DNA of 64,000 bases from DAHUXN01 sp963811805 (GTDB lineage Bacteria > Acidobacteriota > Terriglobia > Acidiferrales > UBA7541): positions 1,674,001 through 1,738,000 of the forward strand of contig CAWESU010000001.1 in the NCBI GenBank assembly GCA_963811805.1, written 5' to 3'. Shown in pieces: positions 8,684-18,076 of the stretch (position 1 is the stretch's first letter; every line of letters starts with the position of its first letter). The position numbers and the translations under genes are program-made. The notes under the pieces are model-generated. The model ran no database searches and had not been told where the DNA came from. It worked only from the letters and a program-made list of their open reading frames with translations.

Positions 8684-10014
8684 ATGCTCCGTTGCACGTC
8701 TGGCATCCGTTCACGCAGGAAGCGCTCGACCCTCCGCCGCTGCGCATCACCCGCGCTCAAGGCGTTTATCTCTACACCGCCGGCGGCCGGGGCATCATCG
8801 ACGCCATTTCATCTTGGTGGGTCAATCTGCATGGGCATTGCCATCCGGCTATCATGTCGGCCATCGCCGAGCAAACCGCGAAAATCGATCACGTCCTGCT
8901 CGCCGGCTTCACCCACGATCGCATCGAAGAGCTCGCCGCCTGCCTCCGCAAAGTTCTGCCGCGCGAACTCGACAGCATTTTCTTTTCCGACGACGGCTCC
9001 ACCGCCGTGGAAGTCGCTCTCAAAATCGCCGTTCAGTATTGGCAAAATGTTGGTCGTCCTCGGAAAATTTCTATCGTCGCTCTCGAGCATGCCTATCACG
9101 GAGACACCGTCGGTGCCATGTCCGTCGGCGCGCGCTCCGCGTTCAGCGAACCGTTTCGCAGTTTTCTTTTCCCCGTGCATCGCGTGCACAGCGCGTATTG
9201 CTACCGCTGTCCCGTCGGCAAAACGCGCGCCACCTGCGACATCGACTGCGTCGGCCAGCTCGCGCAACTGCTCGAAGAAAAACACGCGGAAATCGCCGCC
9301 GTGATCGTCGAGCCGCTTCTGCAGGGCGCCGGCGGCATGATCGTCCATCCGCAGGAATTTCTGCAGCGCGTCCGCCAGCTGTGCAGCGAATACGGCGTGC
9401 TGCTCATCGCCGACGAAGTGCTCACCGGTTTCGCCCGCTGCGGCAAAATGTTCGCCTGCGAACTCGCTGGCGTCGTCCCGGACATCATGTGTCTTTCAAA
9501 AGGAATCACCGGCGGCGTTCTGCCGCTGGCCGCCACGGTCTGCACGCCGGAAATCCATCGCGCCTTCGTCAGCGACGATCGCGGCCGCACCTTTTATCAC
9601 GGACATTCCTACACCGGAAATCCCATCGCCGCCGCCGCGGCCGTCGCCAGCTTCAAAATCTTCGAGAACGAGCCGGTCTTCGACCGCATCAGCGCAATTT
9701 CAGCGATTCACCAGCAGCGCCTCACCGCCATCGAAAATCATCCAGCCGTCGGCGATGTACGCTCCATCGGCACCGTCGCCGCCATCGAGCTGCGCGCCGA
9801 CGACCCCGGCTATTTCTCGCGCCTCCGCCCCAAGCTCTACGATTTTTTCCTCCGCGCCGGAGTTTTGCTGCGCCCGCTCGGCAACGTGATTTACGTTTTG
9901 CCGCCCTACTGCATCACCGCCGAGGAATTGCACTACGTCCACGACCGCATCGCCGAATCCCTCGACCACGTCGCCCAATGGTCCGCGCCTCCACGCGCCC
10001 GCGGCGCGCACTGA
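8680..10014 (+). CDS. bioA: Adenosylmethionine-8-amino-7-oxononanoate aminotransferase
   Basis: Class III PLP aminotransferase producing 7,8-diaminononanoate, normally with S-adenosylmethionine as amino donor. Over 444 residues it shows ISSWWVNLHGHCHP near the start (typical of BioA), FSDDGSTAVEVALKIA for PLP phosphate binding, HAYHGDT, IADEVLTGF, and the catalytic lysine in LSKGITGG. It overlaps bioD by ATGA and ends the operon. No bioC or bioH is in the window, so early pimelate synthesis must be encoded elsewhere. Confidence 0.96.
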   Translation: MNAPLHVWHPFTQEALDPPPLRITRAQGVYLYTAGGRGIIDAISSWWVNLHGHCHPAIMSAIAEQTAKIDHVLLAGFTHDRIEELAACLRKVLPRELDSIFFSDDGSTAVEVALKIAVQYWQNVGRPRKISIVALEHAYHGDTVGAMSVGARSAFSEPFRSFLFPVHRVHSAYCYRCPVGKTRATCDIDCVGQLAQLLEEKHAEIAAVIVEPLLQGAGGMIVHPQEFLQRVRQLCSEYGVLLIADEVLTGFARCGKMFACELAGVVPDIMCLSKGITGGVLPLAATVCTPEIHRAFVSDDRGRTFYHGHSYTGNPIAAAAAVASFKIFENEPVFDRISAISAIHQQRLTAIENHPAVGDVRSIGTVAAIELRADDPGYFSRLRPKLYDFFLRAGVLLRPLGNVIYVLPPYCITAEELHYVHDRIAESLDHVAQWSAPPRARGAH

Positions 10015-10094
10015 TAACACCACTCGACCGCGGCCTCGCGCCGCATTCCTGTGCAGCCCAGATGGCATCATGCTAAAATTATCCGCTCCTGAAT

Positions 10095-10171
10095 GGGCCT
10101 GTAGCTCAGGTGGCTAGAGCGCGCCCCTGATAAGGGCGAGGTCGACTGTTCAAGTCAGTCCAGGCCCACCA
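10095..10171 (+). tRNA. tRNA-Ile (anticodon GAT)
   Basis: The 77-base sequence folds as a cloverleaf: acceptor GGGCCTG/CAGGCCC, D-arm, anticodon stem CGCCC/GGGCG with loop CTGATAA (anticodon GAT), and T-arm with TTCAAGT. CCA is encoded at the 3' end. In many bacteria this tRNA sits between 16S and 23S genes; here it stands alone about 3 kb from the 16S gene and on the other strand. Confidence 0.97.
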
Positions 10172-10276
10172 ACCCATTCCCAGCGATAAGTTGTAGACTT
10201 TGTTCCCTGAAAACGTGCCGGAAACCGCGGCTGAAATCGCGCCTGAAACCGCGCACATCGCGCGAGGAGGTTCGCT

Positions 10277-10522
10277 ATGTTCTACCTGCTCTGGGTCATC
10301 GTCATCGGCATTCTCGCCGGATGGATCGCCGGAAAAATCATGCACGGAAGGGGCTTTGGCCTGCTCGGCGATCTGGTCGTCGGCGTGGTCGGCTCGCTGC
10401 TGGGGAGTTTTATTTTTGGCTTGCTGGGACTGGGCGCCTACGGCTTGATCGGTCGGCTGGTCGTTGCCGTTGTTGGCGCGGTGATTCTGCTGTGGCTAAT
10501 CCGCTTCATCAAGAAGGCCTGA
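10277..10522 (+). CDS. GlsB/YeaQ/YmgE-family small membrane protein
   Basis: An 81-residue, almost wholly hydrophobic protein with three predicted membrane helices and the family pattern GILAGWIAGKI, GDLVVGVVGSLLGSFIFG and a C-terminal VGAVILLWLIRFIKKA. The family is named transglycosylase-associated and is often stress-induced, but its biochemical role is not established. A GCGAGGAGG site lies just upstream of the ATG. It stands alone after the tRNA gene. Confidence 0.9.
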   Translation: MFYLLWVIVIGILAGWIAGKIMHGRGFGLLGDLVVGVVGSLLGSFIFGLLGLGAYGLIGRLVVAVVGAVILLWLIRFIKKA

Positions 10523-10534
10523 GCGCGGGCCAGA

Positions 10535-11035
10535 TCATTTGTCGTCGCCAAAATATTTGTTGAGCCGCTCGTGCAGTTTTTCGACGGCTTGATGCAATTC
10601 CGTCACGCCCTCGGTGCGCCCGCCCACTTCCTGCGCCTTCAAATCCTCCAGCAGGTCATGCGTCAGGCTGGTGGCCCGCCGGATGCGCTCCAGCGTCAGC
10701 AGAGAAAGCACCGTCGACGGATCGCGGTGCTGGATCTGGCGCTCGCGCCACTCTTGCACCGCCCACGCCGTCTTCCGCACGTAGTCCACCGCTTCTTGGA
10801 ATTCGCGCAGAATCACCGGATCGATTTGCGCGATCTTCATCCCTTTTTCCAGCCGCAACAGCTCCGCGCTGGTCTTGCGAAGCTGAAAATTCAATCCCCA
10901 GAACGATTCGTCCGGCGCCAGCATCTCCACCGCGATGCCTTGGATTTCGCCGCCGCGCGTGCGCCGGACCGCGGCCATGCGCGCCCGCGCTTCTTGCCCC
11001 GTCAGCAGATTCAGCAGTTCCGCTTCCACGCCCAT
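10535..11035 (-). CDS. PilZ-like protein lacking the N-terminal half of the domain
   Basis: A 166-residue protein whose first ~60 residues match the C-terminal half of an acidobacterial PilZ domain: LLNLLTGQEARARM, then a GIAVEML strand and the FWGLNF motif, comparable with CRVVY, RVGLEFLSP and HFWGLEF in the complete PilZ protein at 53490. The usual RxxR c-di-GMP-binding stretch at the domain start is absent and the frame upstream (11036-11179) shows no PilZ similarity. The remaining ~100 residues are charged and helical with no family I recognise. The first ATG is at 11035, directly beside a CCACTCGCCACT repeat motif, so the gene was probably truncated at its 5' end. Whether it is still expressed is unknown. 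Confidence 0.55.
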   Translation of the reverse strand: MGVEAELLNLLTGQEARARMAAVRRTRGGEIQGIAVEMLAPDESFWGLNFQLRKTSAELLRLEKGMKIAQIDPVILREFQEAVDYVRKTAWAVQEWRERQIQHRDPSTVLSLLTLERIRRATSLTHDLLEDLKAQEVGGRTEGVTELHQAVEKLHERLNKYFGDDK

Positions 11036-11377
11036 AGTCGGATAGTCACTAGCCACTCGCCACTGCCTTTTTACCGCCTGCGCCGAAACGCGAACGGCAC
11101 CGGACGCGGCGTTCGCATTCCTGGCCCTCGCCCCGCCGCGATTCCCGTGCCTCCCGGCAGCGGCAACCCGCCCGCCCACGCTGGCAGCTCTGCATACCGC
11201 ACCGGCATCGCGCTCGCCTTCGTAGGGGCAGGGTTCACCCTGCCCGCGCGACTCGCAGAGTCGTGTTGCGTTTCAACGCGCCCTTCGCGAAGGAGGCCTC
11301 GCCGTTTCACTTCCGCCCGAGTCGGCACCCCAACCCTCCTCTTCCTTCCCTCGATACTTATCCTCGCCAGGTATCAG
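11036..11377. other. Gene-free scar between two truncated genes
   Basis: No convincing coding sequence. It begins with the TAGCCACTCGCCACTG motif also found near 12680 and 12830, and contains a perfect 9-bp inverted repeat (GGGCAGGGT-TC-ACCCTGCCC, 11226-11245). It joins the 5'-truncated PilZ gene to the 5'-truncated HD gene. Confidence 0.6.
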
Positions 11378-11935
11378 ATGAACGTGCAGGTTTACTATCA
11401 CAAGATTCGAAGAATTTACGACCACTATCTTGAAGAATATTCGAAGATCTGGGGTGCGATTAATTATAAAGAGATTGGAGACGTTCTGAAACACGATGAT
11501 ACGTCAGTGATGGCCGACATCCGGCGCGACGCAGGCGCGGATGGTCCCGCTCAAACATGGGCGCGCAGAATAGTCGAGCGGCGGCATCACCGCGTCGTGC
11601 ACGAAACTGGGGATAGCGCGGACCTTGCCGCGTTGAAGCGCGCCAAACGGTTTCTTAAACAACTGCAAGAGGATTTTCCAAAGACTGATTTTTATCTGGA
11701 TGATTCGAACGTGCCCATTTACAAGCTTTGGGTCCCAGGGCAGCAAGAAGAACCTCAGACACAGAATCTTTACATTAACGAGCGTAACGGAAGCCCGCGG
11801 CTCCTTACGGAAGACAGCATCATTATCGGGAAGATTCCCGACCGGGTTCGAACGGTTCGAATCTTCGCAGATGCAGAAGACACGGTATTGACAGGGATTC
11901 GCAAAAGAGCAAAAGAATTGGAGGGGAATGTATGA
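11378..11935 (+). pseudogene. 3' half of an HD-superfamily phosphohydrolase (YwfO-like), catalytic domain missing
   Basis: The 185 residues from ATG 11378 (MNVQVYYHKIRRIYDHYLEE...) resemble the C-terminal region that follows the HD domain in YwfO-type dNTP triphosphohydrolases. The HD-domain half, with its metal-binding histidines and aspartates, is absent: upstream bases in the same frame are low-complexity Pro/Arg-rich codons. The base composition is clearly lower in GC than the flanks. It overlaps the next gene by ATGA, the arrangement seen for HD-phosphohydrolase and YwgA partners. It may be a remnant, or a shortened protein that still supports its neighbour; the former is more likely. 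Confidence 0.55.
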
Positions 11936-12492
11936 GCGGTGATCTTGTGTACTCGAATGACTTGAGGTCTGCCTTTCTGGCGGCAATCGTCAAGAGCTTC
12001 GCAAACGCACATCCGCGTCGTGAGTTGGGCCGAACGGCCGTACAAAAACTGACCTACTTTACTAAAGTCCTTGGTGTGCCCGTTCCGTGCTCGTTTGGGA
12101 TCTACACCTATGGACCCTATTCGGATCAAGTCACATTTACAGTTGCATCCTTGCTTGCCGATGACGTGATTGAGGATAGGTCCCGAACGAGGGAGCGCTC
12201 TAACTATAGGCCCGGCCCGAATTCGCAGGAACTGCTTTCTGAGTTCGCGAACGATATCCGTCCATATAAGGATCGCATCAAGCGTGTGGTTAGTGCGCTG
12301 GGTAAGCTGCGTCCAAATCAACTAGAACTCGTTTCTACTCTCCATTTCATCGTGAGTAGGCAAAAGCAGATCCGTAAGAGCTTCTCGGAGGACTCTGTTC
12401 TCGGCGAATTCAAGTCGATAAAGGGAGACAAGTTTAGAGATCGTGATATCAGAGCGTGTTACGAGAGCCTTGTCGACACAGGGCTGGTCTGA
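11932..12492 (+). CDS. YwgA/Panacea-like protein, partner of an HD-phosphohydrolase
   Basis: A 186-residue protein with the signature QKLTYFTKVLG followed by FGIYTYGPYSDQV, which is the core of the YwgA and Panacea (SocA/DUF4065-like) fold. Panacea proteins neutralise toxins or act as adaptors; YwgA homologues lie next to HD-domain dNTPases as in Bacillus subtilis ywfO-ywgA. Here the gene is intact and coupled (ATGA) to the truncated HD gene. Codon use is more AT-rich than its surroundings, hinting at transfer. The exact function is not known; the family call is moderately firm. Confidence 0.65.
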   Translation: MSGDLVYSNDLRSAFLAAIVKSFANAHPRRELGRTAVQKLTYFTKVLGVPVPCSFGIYTYGPYSDQVTFTVASLLADDVIEDRSRTRERSNYRPGPNSQELLSEFANDIRPYKDRIKRVVSALGKLRPNQLELVSTLHFIVSRQKQIRKSFSEDSVLGEFKSIKGDKFRDRDIRACYESLVDTGLV

Positions 12493-12580
12493 ATGCACTG
12501 AATCTCGCGGGAAGTGACTAGTTGGCTCCTCTTTGAAAACAGGGCCAAAGATCCTCTAGCGAGCAATCACAAAAAACAAA

Positions 12581-12611
12581 AAGCCCGTCACGGGATGAAC
12601 GTGACGGGCTT
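12581..12611 (-). terminator. Rho-independent terminator, likely end of the 16S unit
   Basis: A perfect 11-bp stem (AAGCCCGTCAC, 12581-12591, pairing with 12601-12611) and 9-base loop. On the minus strand it is followed by TTTGTTTTTTG, so it stops minus-strand transcription arriving from the 16S gene about 475 bases upstream. Confidence 0.75.
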
Positions 12612-12630
12612 CGTTTGTCTGTAAGCTCTT

Positions 12631-12842
12631 AGAGGCAGTGACTAATGACCCTTCGTTCCTCAGGGCAAGCAAGTGGCGAGTGACTGGAAAAGTTAACAGC
12701 AGGTCCCTCACCGCCATCCCGCGACATTTTCCAGGCAGGCCGCTTACCGCAGCCACGCGGGCTGGGTTTGGGATGACAGCTCAAAGGCAGTGACGAGTGA
12801 CCTTCGTTCCTCGGGGCAACCAAGTGGCGAGTGACTAGAACT
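12631..12842. repeat. Imperfect direct repeat pair, about 56 bp each
   Basis: The stretch at about 12631-12689 recurs at about 12785-12840 with a few changes; both contain GGCAGTGAC, CTTCGTTCCTC and AAGTGGCGAGTGACT. Fragments of the same sequence (CACTCGCCACT) occur at 11046. Confidence 0.6.
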
Positions 12843-13085
12843 AAGGACAGTGGCTGGTGGTCAGTGATCAGTGGACAGTGAAAGACAAGCCAAGAAAAAC
12901 CTGCTCTTGAAACCGGACGAGAAATCCCAGAACCCGTTCGCTGATTGAGAAACGTCGCGTCGCCCAATTCCCATGAGGTGTCACGGAAATCAGGCTTGCC
13001 CCAAGTGGATCGTGAGAGCCACGAAGGGCTGGGCAGCTCGTCGTCCTGACGTACATAATCAGGACTGTTCTGCCGTTTTCTTTAG

Positions 13086-14619
<1,534 letters not shown>

Positions 14620-14715
14620 ATCCGGTGCTCCTTGAAATTCCGAAGAATAACAAGAAGCGAACTTTTGATCGCTCGGTTTCTCAAAAAACCGAACGGGTTC
14701 TGGCATGTTTCGTCC

Positions 14716-14730
14716 GATTGTCAAAGAGCA
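14716..14730 (-). promoter_or_regulatory. rrn boxA-like antitermination site
   Basis: The minus strand reads TGCTCTTTGACAATC, one base different over most of its length from the E. coli rrn boxA TGCTCTTTAACAA. It lies in the leader about 100 bases before the 16S gene, where NusB/NusE would load. A small hairpin (CGGTTT/AAACCG) lies between it and 16S. Confidence 0.7.
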
Positions 14731-14770
14731 GGACTTCCTGTCCAGCAGGAAGGAGTACAGACAAACGGAA

Positions 14771-14799
14771 ACTATACAGAAAAGGACGCGGTGTGTCAA
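14771..14799 (-). promoter_or_regulatory. Sigma70-type rRNA promoter
   Basis: The minus strand has a perfect -35 TTGACA (14794-14799), a 17-base spacer and -10 TATAGT (14771-14776). Transcription would start near 14764 and run through boxA into 16S. Confidence 0.85.
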
Positions 14800-14877
14800 C
14801 CCATTTCGGAGGTGAAGAATTAGGGAAGGGCGAGAGTACACGACCGGTTCGCGCCGGCTTCGGGTGCCTCCGATTCC

Positions 14878-14927
14878 TGTTGACAATCAACATGAGGTTG
14901 CGTATCGTCCTGTTGAAGGTCAACAGG
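14878..14927 (+). promoter_or_regulatory. padR-ADOP promoter with twin palindromic operators
   Basis: A -35 TTGACA (14880-14885), 17-base spacer and weak -10 TATCGT (14903-14908) are followed by padR. Two copies of the palindrome TGTTGA-N3-TCAACA flank and overlap it: 14878-14892, covering the -35 box, and 14909-14927 (extended to CCTGTTGA-N3-TCAACAGG), just after the -10. Their centres are 33 bp apart, about three helical turns. PadR proteins usually repress their own operon through such dyads, so this is a strong candidate autoregulatory site. Confidence 0.7.
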
Positions 14928-14949
14928 GACATTGGGAGGGACGGTCAGG

Positions 14950-15297
14950 ATGATCACGGCACCGAAGGCGGAAGTTCTGCAAGGCACACTGGACCTGCTG
15001 GTCCTGAAAACTCTGGATACGCTGGGACCACTGCACGGGTTCGGCATCGCTCGCCGCATCCAACAGGTGTCCGAGGACGCCCTGCTGCTCAATCAAGGCA
15101 CGCTCTATCCTGCGTTGGTGCGGCTGGAGCAGCGTGGATGGATTCGCTCGAAATGGGGCGTCTCCGACAACAATCGGCGCGCCCGCTACTACTCGCTCAC
15201 CAAAGCAGGGCAGAAACATCTCACCGTGGAAGCGCAAAGCTGGGAGCGCATGGCATCGATCATCACGCGAGTGCTGGCGGGCGCGGAAGAGGCGTGA
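14950..15297 (+). CDS. PadR family transcriptional regulator
   Basis: A 115-residue winged-helix regulator. It shows the PadR core: LQGTLDLLVLKTLDTLGPLHGFGIARRIQ, then LNQGTLYPALVRLEQRGWI and the wing YYSLTKAGQKHL. ATG 14950 is preceded by GGGAGGGA at 9 bases; TTG 14932 is the only upstream alternative. It is followed after 4 bases by the first of two permeases. A PadR gene directly before ADOP permeases is a recurrent acidobacterial arrangement, and the palindromes at 14878-14927 are its likely target. The signal it senses is unknown. Confidence 0.93.
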   Translation: MITAPKAEVLQGTLDLLVLKTLDTLGPLHGFGIARRIQQVSEDALLLNQGTLYPALVRLEQRGWIRSKWGVSDNNRRARYYSLTKAGQKHLTVEAQSWERMASIITRVLAGAEEA

Positions 15298-15301
15298 AGT
15301 G

Positions 15302-15522
15302 ATGAACTGGCTGCGTCAGATTGGCTTTCGGCTTCGAGGGACCCTCGGAAAGCGGCACAGCGACCGGGCGCTCGATGAGGAATTGCAGACGCACTTGGTG
15401 TTGCTCATCGAACAAAACATGGAGCGCGGGATGTCGCCGGAAGCGGCTCGCCGGGAGGCCAAGCTGTCGCTTGGCGGCGCGGATCAGATCAAGGAATCGG
15501 TGCACGATCATCGCGGATTGCC
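15302..15522 (+). repeat. 221-bp direct repeat shared with 18077-18297
   Basis: The first 221 bases of the two permease genes align without gaps and differ at about 15 positions by eye; a central run of about 90 bases is identical. Identity drops sharply after it, although the proteins are homologous throughout. Confidence 0.85.
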
Positions 15523-18055
15523 CTTCCTTGACAGTCTCGCTCAAGACGTGCGTTTCGCCCTGCGCATGCTGCGCAAGAATCCGGGATTCACGATTGTCGC
15601 GGTGCTGACGCTAGCCCTCGGAATTGGCGCGAGCACTGCAATTTTCAGCCTCATCGACGCCGTCATGCTCCGCTCTCTTCCGGTTCGCAATCCGCAACAG
15701 CTCCTCATACTCCACTGGACCGCCGTGAATCAACCCACCACACGCTCCAGCTATGACTGGTCAAGCTGCCCTGGTGTCTCTGACGATCCGACCGCGCCGC
15801 CGCATGGCTGCACGTTTTCGTTTCCCATGTTTGACCAGCTCCGCGCGCGACAAGACATTTTTTCTGATATCTGCGCATTCATCGCAGCGCCACAGAAGCA
15901 CCTCACCACAAGCGGCTCGGTCAGCATGGCCAACGGCTTTCTCGTGTCCGGCGATTTCTTCGCGACTCTTAGAACTCGCGCCATCCTCGGACGGACGCTC
16001 GACCCCGCGGACGACGAGCCCACCGCCAAGCCCGTCGTTATGCTGAGCTATGCTTTTTGGAGAAGCCGCTTTGGCGGCGACCCTTCCATCGTCGGCAAAT
16101 CGATTCTCGTCGAAAAAACGCCGTTCACTGTTATAGGGATCGTTGCCCCCGGATTTGCTGGCCTCAATCCGGGTCTGCCCGACGATCTATGGATGCCGTT
16201 ATCCTCTCAGTCCAGCGTCGCGCCGTATTTTCCGAAGCGCACCGCCGCAAACTCCTTGTGGCTCGAGATGATGGCTCGCCTTAGGCCTGGCGTCTCCATG
16301 TCACAGGCGCAGTCCGCTCTCAGCGTCATCTTTGCGGCCAGCACCACCAGCGGCTCAAGCGCCATGTTCAAGCCAAACGACGCGCCTCGAATCGAATTGA
16401 CCAGCGCCGCGCACGGACTCACGTCGCTGCGCCACGAATTTTCACAACCGCTCTTTTTCCTGATGGCGTCCGTGGGAATCATCTTGCTCATTGCCTGCGC
16501 CAACGTCGGCGGCCTGTCCCTCGCTCGCGCATCCTCGCGGCGTCAAGAGTTTGCTATGCGCTTCACGCTCGGCGCGACCCGCATCAGACTCATGCGGCAG
16601 TTGCTCACCGAAAGCTTGCTCACTTCCCTACTCGGCGCAGCACTGGGTATCCTCCTTGCGTACTGGAGCGCCAGCGCGCTCGCCGCATTTCTCTCGGCAA
16701 ATTGGTTCTTGCCGATCGATGTCGATGTCCGCCCGGATCGCATGGTCTTGGCGTTCACAATTGCCGTAGCGGTGCTCGCGGCCATCCTTTTCGGTCTCGC
16801 TCCAGCACTCCAGGGAGCGCGAGTCGACCTCGCGCCCGCACTGAAGGGCGGCAGCAATACCTCCAATTTCGCTGCGCGTCGCCTCTCATTCGGAAGTTTG
16901 CTTGTCGTCGCACAGGTTGCGCTTTCCATCGTCGTGCTTGCCGGAGCCGGCTTGCTGGTGCGCACGCTCGTCAACCTGCAGCAGATGAAGGCAGGCTTTG
17001 AAACCGACCACCTTCTTCTTTTCTCTGTAGATATGACTATGGCTGGCTACAGCACGTTTGGCGATGACGCACGGGTCTTTCAATTGGACCGCAGCCTCCA
17101 GGCGCGTCTCGCTGCCCTTCCCGGTGTAACTTCGGTAAGCTACTCAATGGTTTCGCTCTTGAGTGGAGGCTACATGACGAGTGACTTCAAGTTTCCTGAC
17201 GCTCCCTTGTCATCCTCCTTTTCGGGCGATGAGCTTCCGGTCGGACCAGATTTCTTCGAAACCATGCGCATCCCTCTCCTTTCTGGCAGGACTTTCACCG
17301 CCGCCGACTTCCAATCGTCCGCCAAGCCGAAGCCCGCCATCATCAACCAATCGTTCGCTAAAAGGCTTTTTGGCAACGAGAATCCGCTGGGACGCGGCAT
17401 CAGTGAGGGCGATTCCAAAACAGCGCAGTGGCAAGTCATCGGCGTCGCCGCAGACGCAAAATACGACAGCTTGCGGAAGGCAATCGCGCCTACCGTCTAC
17501 ACAATGGAAAAACATGGCGGAGCTGAGTTCGAGTTGCGCACCAAGGCCAATCCCAAGGTGCTGATTCCATTGGTTCGCGATGCTGTGAACCGCGTGAACA
17601 GCAGTCTTCTGCTTTCGGATTTCAAAACGCAGGACGAGCAGATCGATCAACTGCTCTATCAGGAGCGATTGGTCGCGGGGCTTTCCTCTCTTTTCGGCGT
17701 GCTGGCGCTGGTGCTGGCGTGCATCGGATTGTATGGGCTGCTCGCCTACGAAGTGGCGCGGCGCACGCGCGAAATCGGCATCCGCATGGCGCTCGGGGCG
17801 CAGCGGGACGCGGTGCTTCGCCTTTTTGTCAGAAAGGGCATCGCTTTGACCATCATGGGAGCTGGAATCGGTCTCGCAGTGGCGGCAGGCGCAACTCGAT
17901 TCTTGCAAAGCCTGCTCTATGCTGTGAAACCAACTGATCCGTTCACGTTCATCGGTGTCGCGATTGTGCTTCTCGCTGTCGCGCTGCTCGCGTGCTACAT
18001 ACCGGCGCGGAGGGCGATGAAGGTCGATCCGATGGTTGCGCTGAGATACGAATAA
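15302..18055 (+). CDS. ADOP-type permease (MacB/FtsX fold without ATPase), copy 1
   Basis: A 917-residue inner-membrane protein. The first ~75 residues form the soluble permease-prefix domain (RHSDRALDEELQTHL, GGADQIKESV); then come RFALRMLRKNPGFT, the first membrane helix ALGIGASTAIFS, a large periplasmic MacB-type domain, three helices around 435-560 with FAMRFTLGATRIRLMRQLL, a second periplasmic domain, and a last FtsX block (TREIGIRMALGAQRDAVLRL). There is no Walker motif, and no ABC ATPase gene lies nearby, as is usual for the acidobacterial duplicated orphan permeases. Transport or mechanotransmission of a lipophilic compound is the usual guess. The true start is ATG 15302, 4 bases after padR. 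Confidence 0.9.
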   Translation: MNWLRQIGFRLRGTLGKRHSDRALDEELQTHLVLLIEQNMERGMSPEAARREAKLSLGGADQIKESVHDHRGLPFLDSLAQDVRFALRMLRKNPGFTIVAVLTLALGIGASTAIFSLIDAVMLRSLPVRNPQQLLILHWTAVNQPTTRSSYDWSSCPGVSDDPTAPPHGCTFSFPMFDQLRARQDIFSDICAFIAAPQKHLTTSGSVSMANGFLVSGDFFATLRTRAILGRTLDPADDEPTAKPVVMLSYAFWRSRFGGDPSIVGKSILVEKTPFTVIGIVAPGFAGLNPGLPDDLWMPLSSQSSVAPYFPKRTAANSLWLEMMARLRPGVSMSQAQSALSVIFAASTTSGSSAMFKPNDAPRIELTSAAHGLTSLRHEFSQPLFFLMASVGIILLIACANVGGLSLARASSRRQEFAMRFTLGATRIRLMRQLLTESLLTSLLGAALGILLAYWSASALAAFLSANWFLPIDVDVRPDRMVLAFTIAVAVLAAILFGLAPALQGARVDLAPALKGGSNTSNFAARRLSFGSLLVVAQVALSIVVLAGAGLLVRTLVNLQQMKAGFETDHLLLFSVDMTMAGYSTFGDDARVFQLDRSLQARLAALPGVTSVSYSMVSLLSGGYMTSDFKFPDAPLSSSFSGDELPVGPDFFETMRIPLLSGRTFTAADFQSSAKPKPAIINQSFAKRLFGNENPLGRGISEGDSKTAQWQVIGVAADAKYDSLRKAIAPTVYTMEKHGGAEFELRTKANPKVLIPLVRDAVNRVNSSLLLSDFKTQDEQIDQLLYQERLVAGLSSLFGVLALVLACIGLYGLLAYEVARRTREIGIRMALGAQRDAVLRLFVRKGIALTIMGAGIGLAVAAGATRFLQSLLYAVKPTDPFTFIGVAIVLLAVALLACYIPARRAMKVDPMVALRYE

Positions 18056-18076
18056 TGGTTGGGCAGGAGATATTCC

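Larger units (their letters stand above)
12493..13085. other. Gene-free stretch downstream of the 16S gene
   Basis: Contains the minus-strand terminator at 12581-12611, the direct repeat pair at 12631 and 12785, and otherwise nothing recognisable. In particular there is no 23S, 5S or spacer tRNA following the 16S gene. Confidence 0.8.
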
